Below are positions 43,793 to 52,544 of a DNA stretch of 64,000 bases, piece by piece (positions within the stretch are counted from its first letter, which is position 1; each line of letters opens with the position of its first letter). Source of the DNA: an uncultured Bacteroidales bacterium (GTDB lineage: Bacteria; Bacteroidota; Bacteroidia; Bacteroidales; Bacteroidaceae). The notes below the pieces were generated by a model. It searched no databases. It had not been told where the DNA came from and saw only the letters and a list, made by a program, of their open reading frames with translations. Position numbers and translations under genes: made by a program. Location of the stretch: NCBI GenBank assembly GCA_902779165.1, contig CACZAN010000012.1, positions 1 to 64,000 on the forward strand, written 5' to 3'.

Positions 43793-45766
43793 CTACGGCG
43801 CGGTGACGTCCATCTCGAAGGAGGTGGCGGGGAGGGCGTTGGCGGAGGAGCGGAGGTCGGCGTCGATGGGGTTGTCCTTCCAGGCGTAGCGGACGCGGAG
43901 GGGCTGAGAGGTCGAGGGAAGGGTTAGCTCGACGGTGGTGCCGTGGGCGGTGGCGCTCACATTCTGGAAGGGCTGGTTGCCGACGGATATTTCGAAACCG
44001 CGGACGGGGCCCTCGGCCAAGGGGGTGTCGAAGGTGATGAGGACACGATTGCCGGTGGTCTGCGTGGCACTCAGGGGCTGGGGCGAGAGGGTGACTTTCT
44101 TGCCGAAGACGAGGTCGTCGAAGGCGAGGGCGCAGCGCTCGGCGAGTTCTTTCTTGCGCAGGGGGTGGATGTCATTCGCTTCGCCCAAGCCGAGGGCCAC
44201 GGCGAGGCGGGCATTGGGGGTGGCGGCGACGGCGCGGCGCTGGCTCTCGCGCAGACGGGCCCAGCTGCTCTCCTGCGGTTGGGCGCTGGGTTCCATGAAG
44301 TTGGCGAGCTGCACGATGACGAAGGGCAGCAAGGGCTGACGGAACAGCTGGCGCCAGGTGGAAATCAGCGTGGTGAGTTCCTGCTCGTAGAGGACGGGGC
44401 GGTCGGTGTTGGACTCGCCCTGGTACCACACGGCACCGGCGAAGGTGTAGGGGGCGAGGGGCGAGAGCATGCCGTTGTAGGCTGCCGATGCCATATTCTG
44501 ATAGTTAGAGGGCAGTCCGGGCTGCGATGGCATCTGCACGCCGTCGTGTGCGAGCCATTCTTCGGAGAGGGGCTGCACGGTGCCGTCGGCGAAGATGATC
44601 TGATAGGGTTTCTGCTGGATGAACTTCGGATAGAGGCCGCGGTTGACGAAGCGTACGGTGAGGACATTGTCGCCTTCGCGCAGGAGATGGCCTGGCAGGG
44701 TGTAGCGCCGCGGAGGATACTGGTAGCCAGTGCTTCCTATCTGCTGTCCGTTGAGGTAGGTGAAGTCTGCATCCACGAGGGTGCCCAGCAACAGGCGGGC
44801 ATCCTTGCCGGCATGAGCGGCGTCGATATGAATGTGCTGGCGCAGCCAGTAGGTGCCGCAGAAGCCCCGTCGCGGCTGGGCTGTCAGGTGATATTGGTTG
44901 GTGGGCTGCCAGCCGCTGTCGTCGAGGTCTGCTGCCGTCCATCCCTCTGTGATGCCCGGGTCGAGTTCTTCGAGGAGCTGGTTCCAGCGCTGCGAAGCCC
45001 GCATATTGGCGGCTGCCGTCTGCTGGCGGTACTCGGCATCATCGTGCAGGCGTGCCTCGGTGACCATCAGGGGTGCGAAGCGCTGCACCTCGTTCACGGG
45101 TAGCCATGATTCGATGGGTGTGCCGCCCCAGCTGCTCTGCACAATACCTTGGACTACGCCCGTCTGCTGCAGCATTCGCTTGCCCATGAAATAGCCGAGG
45201 GCGGTGAAGCGCCAGCCGGAGCGTCGCGACAGATACTGCCATCCGCTGCTGCGGACATCATTGCGTGGTGCGTGGAGCTCTGCGGTGTTCTCTACCTTGA
45301 AGAGTCTCACGCGCGAGGTGCTGTCGTTGTCGATCTCATCGGGATATTGCGGGTGGACTCGCTCCAGGTTGGTGTCGATATTCGACTGGCCGCTGAAGAG
45401 CCATACATCGCCCACCCACACGTCGCTGATCTCCTGCACCTCGGCAGCGTCGCCAGCGGTGATGCGCAGGCGGAAGGGGCCTCCGGCTTTCTGCGAGGGC
45501 AGCGTCAGGGACCAGTAGCCTTGGGCGTCGGCGGTGGCAGAGGCGGTGCAGAGGGGCTTGGAGGCTTTGCCCTCCTTCAACAGGGAAACGGTGACGGGCT
45601 GCGTGGCATCTGCCCAACCCCAGACGGTGAGGGGGCGGTTGCGCTGGAGCACCATGCCGTCGGAAATCAGACGGGGCAGCCGCAGGGCGGCATTGGCAGC
45701 CGGAACGAGGGTGAGGAACAGAAGGCTGAGGGACAACGCGAGGCGGGAGATGAAAGAATGGAGCAT
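43793..45766 (-). CDS. Sialate O-acetylesterase (SGNH hydrolase)
   Basis: A 657-residue exported esterase removing O-acetyl groups from sialic acids or other sugars. ATG 45766 leads the signal (LALSLSLLFLTLVPAANA); the frame extends upstream through a repeat and is not expected to be translated. The catalytic Ser is in LFSGQSNIDTNLE, the block III-like segment is AVWYQGESNTDRP, and the Asp-His pair is in ANDIHPLRK. A galactose-binding-like domain is inserted at about 290-420 (GTYWLRQHIHIDAAHAGKDA). Sialate esterases and fucosidases both act on mucin glycans, so this fits the fucosidase at 8432. Confidence 0.9.
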   Translation of the reverse strand: MLHSFISRLALSLSLLFLTLVPAANAALRLPRLISDGMVLQRNRPLTVWGWADATQPVTVSLLKEGKASKPLCTASATADAQGYWSLTLPSQKAGGPFRLRITAGDAAEVQEISDVWVGDVWLFSGQSNIDTNLERVHPQYPDEIDNDSTSRVRLFKVENTAELHAPRNDVRSSGWQYLSRRSGWRFTALGYFMGKRMLQQTGVVQGIVQSSWGGTPIESWLPVNEVQRFAPLMVTEARLHDDAEYRQQTAAANMRASQRWNQLLEELDPGITEGWTAADLDDSGWQPTNQYHLTAQPRRGFCGTYWLRQHIHIDAAHAGKDARLLLGTLVDADFTYLNGQQIGSTGYQYPPRRYTLPGHLLREGDNVLTVRFVNRGLYPKFIQQKPYQIIFADGTVQPLSEEWLAHDGVQMPSQPGLPSNYQNMASAAYNGMLSPLAPYTFAGAVWYQGESNTDRPVLYEQELTTLISTWRQLFRQPLLPFVIVQLANFMEPSAQPQESSWARLRESQRRAVAATPNARLAVALGLGEANDIHPLRKKELAERCALAFDDLVFGKKVTLSPQPLSATQTTGNRVLITFDTPLAEGPVRGFEISVGNQPFQNVSATAHGTTVELTLPSTSQPLRVRYAWKDNPIDADLRSSANALPATSFEMDVTAP

Positions 45767-45781
45767 AGGTTGGAGGTTGAA

Positions 45782-45811
45782 GAAGTTGTGTCGTTTTGCG
45801 ACGGAAGTTAT
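45782..45811 (+). repeat. GAAGTTRTGTCGYTTYGCRACGGAA repeat, copy 2
   Basis: Matches 34977-35006 and lies just upstream of the esterase ATG. It is followed by the perfect palindrome CGGCCGGGGCCG at 45813-45824. Confidence 0.6.
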
Positions 45812-45940
45812 GCGGCCGGGGCCGCGGAAGTTAAAGGGGTTATTGATGGAAAAGGGATAATGTCGGTGCAAAGGTCGGCATTTCAGCGCAAATGCGCTTT
45901 CATATATGTCTCAAAAATCGTAGGCGCAAGTCTCATAGCA

Positions 45941-48100
45941 TCAGAAGCGTAGGCGAACGCCGCCGAGAACCATGATTCCAGGCTGGGGGACGTTGCCGAG
46001 GTCGTAGTAATGACGGTTGAGCAGGTTGGTGCCTTCGGCCCAGAGTTCGTAGTGGCGAGCGACCCAGCGCAGCTTCAGGTCGAGGGTGGCGTAGGGGGAA
46101 TAGGGGACGAGCTGGCCCGTGGACTGCGCATCGTCATAGAGGAGGTAGCTGCCCATGCGGTCCTGCCAGCGCAGGGTCCAGGAGGCCGTGAGGCGCGAGA
46201 CGATGGGGTGGTCGAGGGTGCAGACGACCTTGTGGCGCAGGTATTCCATTGCGTAGTTCGACTTGTAGATGTAGGTGTCGTCGTGGCGTTGCTGGTGGAT
46301 GAAGGCGTAGGACAATTGAAAATTGAAAAACGAATAATTTAAAGTGGTCTGGAGTTGGAAGCCCATGTTGTCGAGGTCGAAGTTGGCGCTGTGGAAGACA
46401 TCGTCGGGGGAGTACATCACCCAGTCAATCATATTGGTGCCTCGATGGTAGAAACCTTTCAGGGTGTAGCTGGTGGCCACCTTGCCGAAGCGATAGCTGG
46501 CTTTGGCGCCGAGCTGGAAGCTGTGGCTTTCTTCGGCTCGCATTCCCTGGTTGCCCTCGTGGGTGGGCGACTTGTAGTAGAGGTCGGTGAAGGTGGGCAG
46601 ACGAAATCCCTTGCCCCACGAAGCGAAGAGGCGCCAGTGGCTGTCGGGCGTGTAGGCGAGGTCCACACCAGGGTAGAAGTGGAAGGTGTCGTCGAAGCGG
46701 CTGTTCTTGTTGGCGAGGACGCCGGCGCTGGCTGTGAAGTGGGGCAGGAGCAGGGTGTGCTCGATGTTGAAGCTGAGGTTGGTGCGTGTGTCGTGGTGGG
46801 TATAGCAGAGGCCGTCCTCGCCGGCAATGTGGGGGCCTGAGGCGGCGAGGGGCTGCCCAAGGCTGGTGCTGTAGATTTGCTCCTCGCGCACCTCGCCTCC
46901 TACGGCGGTGTGTCCGGCAACCCAACGTATTTCTGCGGTGACTCGTGTTCCATAGACGTCGGTACGGTGGAAGTTCTCGCCCGTCGTGGTGCCTCGGATG
47001 AGCTCGAAGTTATCAACGAGGCGGTTCCAATAGACCTCGGGGCGCAGGCGCACGCGTCCCTTGGTCTCGGCGCTGAGGCTGGTGATGATGCGGCGGTTGC
47101 GCTCATATTGGTTGGGGTAGGCGGCGGAATAGAAGGTGTTGGCGCCGTAGGACTTCTGGCTGTAGCCGGCTTGGAAGTGAACTCCGAAGTCGTCCGCATC
47201 ATAGCGAGAATTGAAATAGGCGTGACCACGCTGGAAATCGGAGTTCGTAGTAGCTCCATCGGAACGCTGGTAGGTACAGGATAGGGAGGTGGAGGACAAT
47301 CCGCTGTCAGAGATGCGATTCAAGGCCATACGTGCATCGGCGCCGAAAGTGGCGTAGGAGCCGCCCTGCACGCCACCCTCGACAGAGATTCTTTTCTCCT
47401 TTGTCTCGCCCAACGACCCGGAGGTATCCCCTCCTTGACGGGAGGGGGCGGGGGTGGGCCTGTCGGGGGTGAGTCTTTTTCTTGTCACAATATTGATTGC
47501 TCCTCCGAAGGCGCTGGCCCCGTAGACACGTGAGGCAGCCCCCTCGAGGACTTCGATGCGTTCGATGTCGCTGAGGCTGACGGGGAAGTCTGCGGCCAGA
47601 TGGCCTGTCTGTGGGGAGGTGATATTGACGCCGTTCAGGAGAATGATGATTTGGTCGAACGTGCCGCCATTGATGCTGATGTCCGTCTGAATACCAAAGC
47701 CGCCGCGCTGCCGGACATCTACGCCGACGGCTGTCTTGAGGAGGTCGTTGACGGACTGCGCCGCCGAAGATTCTATTTGCTGGCGGGTGATGAGACCTAC
47801 CATGCGCACCGACTGCAGGGCTGTCAGAGGCGACATCGTCCCGGCGACGGTGACTTCCGCGAGTTCCTTGTCGTCGGCTACGAGGGTGGAGTCGGCAGCG
47901 CTCGTGGCGGGCTGGGCGGCTTCGACCTTGGGAATGTTGACGCTGGCGAGCATGCCGACAGCGAGCACCCCGATGCGTACTTCGCGATGGAGGCTGGCGA
48001 AAACGGCGTAGCCTCCGCGACAGAAACGGCGGAAGGTGGTGGTCTTCCTCCCTGTGCCCCCTGGGAGGGAACTCAGATTTGAAGGATGATTTTTGAACAT
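45941..48100 (-). CDS. TonB-dependent outer-membrane receptor (BtuB-like)
   Basis: A 719-residue receptor with plug and 22-strand-type barrel. ATG 48100 begins the conserved MFKNHPSN...RKTTTFRRFCRGGYAVF leader, 19 bp after the trkA stop. The plug at about 85-210 carries SAAQSVNDLLKTAVGVDVRQ, GGTFDQIIILLNGVNI and IERIEVLEGAASRVYGASAF. The barrel ends in the usual aromatic residue (GGVRLRF). Bases 47419-47475 contain a GC-rich palindromic repeat translated as TPDRPTPAPSRQGGDTS between plug and first strands. The substrate may be a cobalamin-like or iron chelate; no cobalamin riboswitch was recognised. Confidence 0.9.
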   Translation of the reverse strand: MFKNHPSNLSSLPGGTGRKTTTFRRFCRGGYAVFASLHREVRIGVLAVGMLASVNIPKVEAAQPATSAADSTLVADDKELAEVTVAGTMSPLTALQSVRMVGLITRQQIESSAAQSVNDLLKTAVGVDVRQRGGFGIQTDISINGGTFDQIIILLNGVNITSPQTGHLAADFPVSLSDIERIEVLEGAASRVYGASAFGGAINIVTRKRLTPDRPTPAPSRQGGDTSGSLGETKEKRISVEGGVQGGSYATFGADARMALNRISDSGLSSTSLSCTYQRSDGATTNSDFQRGHAYFNSRYDADDFGVHFQAGYSQKSYGANTFYSAAYPNQYERNRRIITSLSAETKGRVRLRPEVYWNRLVDNFELIRGTTTGENFHRTDVYGTRVTAEIRWVAGHTAVGGEVREEQIYSTSLGQPLAASGPHIAGEDGLCYTHHDTRTNLSFNIEHTLLLPHFTASAGVLANKNSRFDDTFHFYPGVDLAYTPDSHWRLFASWGKGFRLPTFTDLYYKSPTHEGNQGMRAEESHSFQLGAKASYRFGKVATSYTLKGFYHRGTNMIDWVMYSPDDVFHSANFDLDNMGFQLQTTLNYSFFNFQLSYAFIHQQRHDDTYIYKSNYAMEYLRHKVVCTLDHPIVSRLTASWTLRWQDRMGSYLLYDDAQSTGQLVPYSPYATLDLKLRWVARHYELWAEGTNLLNRHYYDLGNVPQPGIMVLGGVRLRF
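47419..47475. repeat. GC-rich palindromic repeat inside the TonB receptor gene
   Basis: The plus strand shows CCCCTCCTTGACGGGAGGGG followed by GCGGGGGTGGG, then CGGGGGTGAGTC. These are the same blocks (CCCTCC-stem, GCGGGGG, GGGGG, GAGTC) as in the 33078-33111 arm. It is in frame with the gene. Confidence 0.6.
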
Positions 48101-48119
48101 GAGTAATAGTGATAATGAT

Positions 48120-49499
48120 TTAATGGAAGATTCCGAAGAGGCCGCCCTGTGGCTTCTCGAAGAAGCGGTCGAGTTCCTTGAAGAGGGCTGTGCGGGAGAA
48201 CACGACAACGTGGTCGCTGGGGAGAATCTGGGTGTGACCATTGACGAGCTGTCCTACGCCGTCGCGCACGATGCCGCCGATGGTGATGCCCTTGGGCAGT
48301 CCCAGCTTCATTACAGGATGACGGGTGACATAGGATCCCTCGACGGCGAGGAATTCTGCCACGTCGGCGTCGGCGATAGTGAGGCTCTTCACACTGGCGA
48401 CATCCGCTGCCAGCATCATCTGATAGATGTGTCCGGCGGCGATGGCTTTCTTGTTGATGATGGTGCCGATATCCAGTTTCTCTGCCATCGTGATGTATTC
48501 TGTGTTCTCGACGAGTGCTACGGTTTTGCGGATGCCCATTCGTTTGGCGGCTAAGCAGGCGAGGATGTTCTCTTCGGTGTCGGCTGTGAGGGCGCAGAAG
48601 GCTTGTGTCTGGCGGATGCCTTCCTCCGTCAGCAGGTCCATATCACGGCCGTCGCCGTTGATGACCATGACGTCGTCGTTGTCGAGGAGGTCGCCCAGCT
48701 GGTGGCAGCGATTGAGGTCGCGCTCAATGATCTTTGCCTCCATGTAGTCTGGCAGCAGGTGGCACGTCTGCACGGCAATGCGTCCGCCGCCCATAATCAT
48801 CAGCCGCTTGACATCGGCGTAGCTCTCTTTTCCCACTAAGCGCCGGATGGTGGGCACATATTTCTTGGTGGTCATGAAGTAGGCTATGTCGCCTAACTTC
48901 AGTTCATCGAAACCGCCGGGGATGATGGTGGCCTCGTCGCGCTTGATGGCAACGATGTGGTAGGGCGAGTCTGGCGGGCATAGGTCTTTTAGCTGCTTGC
49001 CGTAAAGGGCGACAGCTTCTTCGCGGAGTTTGATGCCCAGAATGATGAGGGCTCCGTTATGTACCTCCCACCACATGCGCACCCAGGAACGCCGCACGCC
49101 GGCGACAATCTCCTGCGCTGCCAGTAGTTCCGGATAGATCAGCGACCCGATGCCCATTTTCTGGAAGAACTCCATGTTGCGTTCCTCAACGTATTCTCCG
49201 TTGTCGATTCGTGCCACAGTCTTCTTGGCTCCGAGTGAATGAGCAAGGATGCAGCAGGTCATGTTGCGGGTCTCGGAGGGCGTCACGGCGATGAAGAGGT
49301 CGGCCTGTGGGGTGCCGGCTTCCTTCAGTCCGTTGATGCTCGTGGGTGGAATGGCCATCGTCATCAGGTCCAGTCCTTCGGAAGCCTGGGCGAGCTTGTC
49401 GGCGTCGTCGTCGAGGAGGACGATATCGTGGTTTTCTTTTGAGAGCAGGGCGGCGAGATGACTGCCAACGGCGCCTGCACCAGCGATGATGATTTTCAT
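48120..49499 (-). CDS. trkA: Trk system potassium uptake protein TrkA
   Basis: A 459-residue cytosolic subunit with two RCK modules. The first NAD-binding motif is IIIAGAGAVGSHLAALL, followed by FIAVTPSETRNM; the second is LMIMGGGRIAVQTCHLL with FCALTADTEENI. Each module ends in a TrkA-C type segment (KLGDIAYFMTTKKYVPTI; ILPSDHVVVFSRTAL). It gates a TrkH-type K+ channel, but no trkH gene is adjacent, whereas in many genomes it follows directly. Here the TonB receptor gene follows after 19 bp and dxs precedes by 14 bp, so the three probably share the dxs promoter. Confidence 0.94.
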   Translation of the reverse strand: MKIIIAGAGAVGSHLAALLSKENHDIVLLDDDADKLAQASEGLDLMTMAIPPTSINGLKEAGTPQADLFIAVTPSETRNMTCCILAHSLGAKKTVARIDNGEYVEERNMEFFQKMGIGSLIYPELLAAQEIVAGVRRSWVRMWWEVHNGALIILGIKLREEAVALYGKQLKDLCPPDSPYHIVAIKRDEATIIPGGFDELKLGDIAYFMTTKKYVPTIRRLVGKESYADVKRLMIMGGGRIAVQTCHLLPDYMEAKIIERDLNRCHQLGDLLDNDDVMVINGDGRDMDLLTEEGIRQTQAFCALTADTEENILACLAAKRMGIRKTVALVENTEYITMAEKLDIGTIINKKAIAAGHIYQMMLAADVASVKSLTIADADVAEFLAVEGSYVTRHPVMKLGLPKGITIGGIVRDGVGQLVNGHTQILPSDHVVVFSRTALFKELDRFFEKPQGGLFGIFH

Positions 49500-49513
49500 A
49501 GGCGGAGGTGGGT

Positions 49514-51415
49514 TTAGTTTGTCAGTGCCCGCATGATTCCTTCTTTGTCAATTCCGCAGAGGTGGTGCAGCTCTGGAAGGGATCCGTGTTCCACAAATTC
49601 GTCGGGCAGCCCGAGGCGGGTGATGCGGCAGGTGGCACCGTGATCTGCCATCCACTCGAGGACGGCGGTGCCGAAGCCGCCGCGGCGCACGCCGTCTTCT
49701 ACCGTGATGATGCGGCGGAACTTGGCGGCAATCTCGGTCAGCAAGCGGTCGTCCAATGGACGCAGGAAGCGCATATCGTAGTGGGCAACACTGAGGCCGG
49801 GATGTTCCTTCTCGGCCTGCTTCACGGCCTCGATGGCGGTGATGCCGATGGGTCCGAGAGTGAGCAGGGCGACATCGGTGCCTTCTTTCAGGCAGCGTCC
49901 GTGCCCCACGGGAATCTCGTGCATCTCGCATTCCCAGTCGGGATTGCTGCCGCGACCGCGGGGATAACGGATGACGAAGGGACCCTTGTCGGGCAGCTGG
50001 GCAGTGTACATCAGGTGGCGCAGTTCCTGCTCATCAATGGGCGAGCAGACGGTGAGGTTGGGTATGGGACGAAGGTAAGCGAGGTCGAAGGCACCGTGGT
50101 GCGTGGGGCCGTCCTCACCGACCAGTCCGGCGCGGTCCAGACATAGCACCACGTTCAGCCGCGAGATGCAGACGTCGTGGATGATGTTGTCGTAGGCCCG
50201 CTGGGCAAACGAGGAGTAGATATTGCAGAAGGGCAGCAGCCCGTCTTTTGCCATTCCGGCGGAGAAGGTCACAGCGTGCCCCTCGGCGATTCCTACATCG
50301 TAGGCTCGATCGGGCATCTCGTCCATCATGATATTCATGGAGCAGCCTGTGGGCATAGCGGGGGTGACGCCGACGATGCGGTCGTTGGCGCGCGCAAGTT
50401 CTAATAAGGTGTGGCCGAAGACGTCCTGGAACTTGGGTGGCAGCCCTTCCTCGTTGCACTTTACTATCTCGCCTGTCTCCGGGTCGAAGCAGCCGGGAGC
50501 GTGCCACACGGCACCGCCTTGTTCGGCTGGCTCAAAGCCCTTGCCCTTGATGGTGTGGATATGCAGCAGCTTGGGGCCGTGCATGTCCTTGATGATTCGC
50601 AGAGTGCGCACCAGCTCTATGACATCGTGTCCGTCGGCAGGTCCGAAGTAGCGGATGTTCATGCCTTCGAAGATGTTCTGCTGGCGGGTGATGATGCTCT
50701 TCAGCGAATTGTTGAAGCGGATGATGCTCTTCTTGCTGTCTTCGTTCATCCAACCCCACGACACCATCTTGCGGGCTGCGCGGTCGCGCCAGCGGTTATA
50801 GGTGGAACTGGTCTGCAGACGGTGCAGCAGATTCTTCATTCCTCCGACGCTGCGGTCGATACTCATGTTGTTGTCGTTCAGTATGATGAGTACGTCGTTC
50901 GGAGTGTTGGCCGCATTGTTCAGACCTTCGTAGGCCAGTCCGCCGCTCATCGATCCGTCGCCGATGACAGCTACTATGCGTCGGGCCTCGCCCTTTGTCT
51001 TTGCCGCCAGTGCCATTCCGAGTGCGGCGCTGATGCTGTTCGAGGCGTGGCCGGAGGTGAAGGCATCATACTCGCTTTCCTCGGGAGAGGGGAAGGGCTT
51101 GATGCCGTGGAAATGGCGGTTGGTGCGGAAGGCTTCGCGACGTCCCGTGAGAATCTTGTGACCATAGGCCTGATGACCCACATCCCATACGATGCGGTCG
51201 TAGGGTGTGTCGAAGACGTAGTGCAGCGCCACGGTGAGTTCCACGACTCCGAGGCTGGAGGCAAAATGTCCAGGGTTGCCCGAGAGCTCGTGGATGATGT
51301 CCTGCCGCAACTCACGGCAGACCTCCGGCAGCTGTTCCAAAGGCAACTGTCGCAAGTCCGCAGGGAACTGTATATTTTGCAGCAGGGCGTATGTCTGTTC
51401 GTTTGTTTCGTCCAT
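49514..51415 (-). CDS. dxs: 1-deoxy-D-xylulose-5-phosphate synthase
   Basis: A 633-residue thiamine-diphosphate enzyme, joining pyruvate and glyceraldehyde 3-phosphate at the start of the MEP isoprenoid pathway. The N-terminal [20 protein letters not shown] and [15 protein letters not shown] are present. The ThDP motif is [17 protein letters not shown], followed by [12 protein letters not shown]. The pyrimidine-domain Glu region ([16 protein letters not shown]) and transketolase C-domain are complete. It is first in the run dxs-trkA-TonB receptor, with a TATCTTTG box 20 bases ahead. Confidence 0.96.
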   Translation of the reverse strand: MDETNEQTYALLQNIQFPADLRQLPLEQLPEVCRELRQDIIHELSGNPGHFASSLGVVELTVALHYVFDTPYDRIVWDVGHQAYGHKILTGRREAFRTNRHFHGIKPFPSPEESEYDAFTSGHASNSISAALGMALAAKTKGEARRIVAVIGDGSMSGGLAYEGLNNAANTPNDVLIILNDNNMSIDRSVGGMKNLLHRLQTSSTYNRWRDRAARKMVSWGWMNEDSKKSIIRFNNSLKSIITRQQNIFEGMNIRYFGPADGHDVIELVRTLRIIKDMHGPKLLHIHTIKGKGFEPAEQGGAVWHAPGCFDPETGEIVKCNEEGLPPKFQDVFGHTLLELARANDRIVGVTPAMPTGCSMNIMMDEMPDRAYDVGIAEGHAVTFSAGMAKDGLLPFCNIYSSFAQRAYDNIIHDVCISRLNVVLCLDRAGLVGEDGPTHHGAFDLAYLRPIPNLTVCSPIDEQELRHLMYTAQLPDKGPFVIRYPRGRGSNPDWECEMHEIPVGHGRCLKEGTDVALLTLGPIGITAIEAVKQAEKEHPGLSVAHYDMRFLRPLDDRLLTEIAAKFRRIITVEDGVRRGGFGTAVLEWMADHGATCRITRLGLPDEFVEHGSLPELHHLCGIDKEGIMRALTN

Positions 51416-51434
51416 GTCTTTCCTTTTTCGGCTG

Positions 51435-51442
51435 CAAAGATA
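51435..51442 (-). promoter_or_regulatory. -7 box (TATCTTTG) for dxs-trkA-TonB receptor
   Basis: Minus-strand TATCTTTG 20 bases before the dxs ATG at 51415. Confidence 0.6.
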
Positions 51443-51570
51443 CGGAAAAAGTTTAGAGTTTAGGGTTTAGAGGATGGAGTTTTTTGGCTGGAAGCCTGCT
51501 TTTTTATACTTTTTGTGTGATTAAATTCAACTTTACTCCCGAAACATTCCTCTTTCCAAGGAAAAAAAGC

Positions 51571-51578
51571 TACCTTTG
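51571..51578 (+). promoter_or_regulatory. -7 box (TACCTTTG) for the GSCFA gene
   Basis: TACCTTTG then CACC and the ATG at 51583, again only four bases between box and start codon as for the fasciclin gene. Confidence 0.55.
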
Positions 51579-51582
51579 CACC

Positions 51583-52539
51583 ATGAAACTGCAAACGACC
51601 ATAGAAATCCCATCGCCTCAAAGGCTGATAGGGCTCAGGGACCGCATCGCATTCATCGGTTCCTGTTTTGCTCAACATATAGGAACACACATGCGGCAGA
51701 GCGGAATGCCCGCCCTTGTGAACCCCTTTGGTGTACTGTATAACCCCCTGAGCATCCTTCAGGTGCTGACGCAGAACCCGATGTACGATCCGCTGTACTT
51801 CGAGGACGAGGACCACTGCTGGCACTGCTGGCTGACCGACAGTTCCAAGAACGCTTCGACCCTGGAAGCCTGTAAGGCGGCACTGCTGTCTGCAAGGGGG
51901 CGCCTGTTCTCGCTGAATCCCGATGTGCTCATCATCACGCTCGGCACCAATCGCTACTACGAACTGAAGTCCGAGTTCGTGGCGGGCGGTTCCGCTGAAG
52001 TCACCAACTCCTCGCTCATCGTCGGCAACTGCCACAAACGGCCGCAAGCGCAGTTCGAGGAAAAGGAACTGACGGTGGAAGAGATGACCACCATTCTCGA
52101 CAGCATCTGCCAGCTCTTCCCCCGTGCACAAGTGCTACTGACGGTCTCGCCCTACCGCTATTCGAAGTATGGATTTCATGAAAGCCGGCTCTCGAAGGCG
52201 GCATTGCTGCTGGCGGTGGATGCCATCCAGAAACGGCGCCCCGGGCAGGTGGGATACTTCCCGGCGTATGAGATCCTGCTCGATGAGCTGCGCGACTACC
52301 GGTTCTACGCAGAGGATATGCTGCACCCTTCACAGCAGGCCATAGAATACATCTGGGAACGCTTTGTGGAGCGCTACTTTGACAGCGAGACCCACCGCTT
52401 CTTCACCGACTATGAACCGATTCGCAAAGCGCTGATGCATCGTCCCAGCGATCCCGATTCAGCGGCAGCTATCCGTCATCAGGAACAAACCCGGCAGCGA
52501 CTCAACGACCTGTTGGCAAAATACAATCTTGAACTATAA
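51583..52539 (+). CDS. GSCFA domain protein
   Basis: A 318-residue protein. The name-giving motif is present as AFIGSCFAQHIGTHM near residue 22. NPFGVLYNPLSIL, LIITLGTNRYYELKS and LLTVSPYRYSKYGFHES follow, with DMLHPSQQAIEYIWERFV near residue 250. The fold is SGNH-like, with the Ser/Cys-containing block I and the D-x-x-H of the last block, so an esterase or acyltransferase activity is possible. Its gene is followed after 5 bp by murF-alr, a frequent pairing that suggests a cell-wall link. ATG 51583 starts the conserved region; earlier in-frame ATGs precede the -7 box. Confidence 0.88.
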   Translation: MKLQTTIEIPSPQRLIGLRDRIAFIGSCFAQHIGTHMRQSGMPALVNPFGVLYNPLSILQVLTQNPMYDPLYFEDEDHCWHCWLTDSSKNASTLEACKAALLSARGRLFSLNPDVLIITLGTNRYYELKSEFVAGGSAEVTNSSLIVGNCHKRPQAQFEEKELTVEEMTTILDSICQLFPRAQVLLTVSPYRYSKYGFHESRLSKAALLLAVDAIQKRRPGQVGYFPAYEILLDELRDYRFYAEDMLHPSQQAIEYIWERFVERYFDSETHRFFTDYEPIRKALMHRPSDPDSAAAIRHQEQTRQRLNDLLAKYNLEL

Positions 52540-52544
52540 TCGAT

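Noticed and set aside
43943..45103. Long plus-strand open frame of 386 codons opposite the sialate esterase
   Set aside because: It mirrors a GC-rich gene with strong domain evidence on the other strand and contains no recognisable domain.
48101..48119. Cobalamin riboswitch ahead of the BtuB-like receptor
   Set aside because: Only 19 bp separate it from trkA; no room for the riboswitch, and none of its motifs is seen further upstream.
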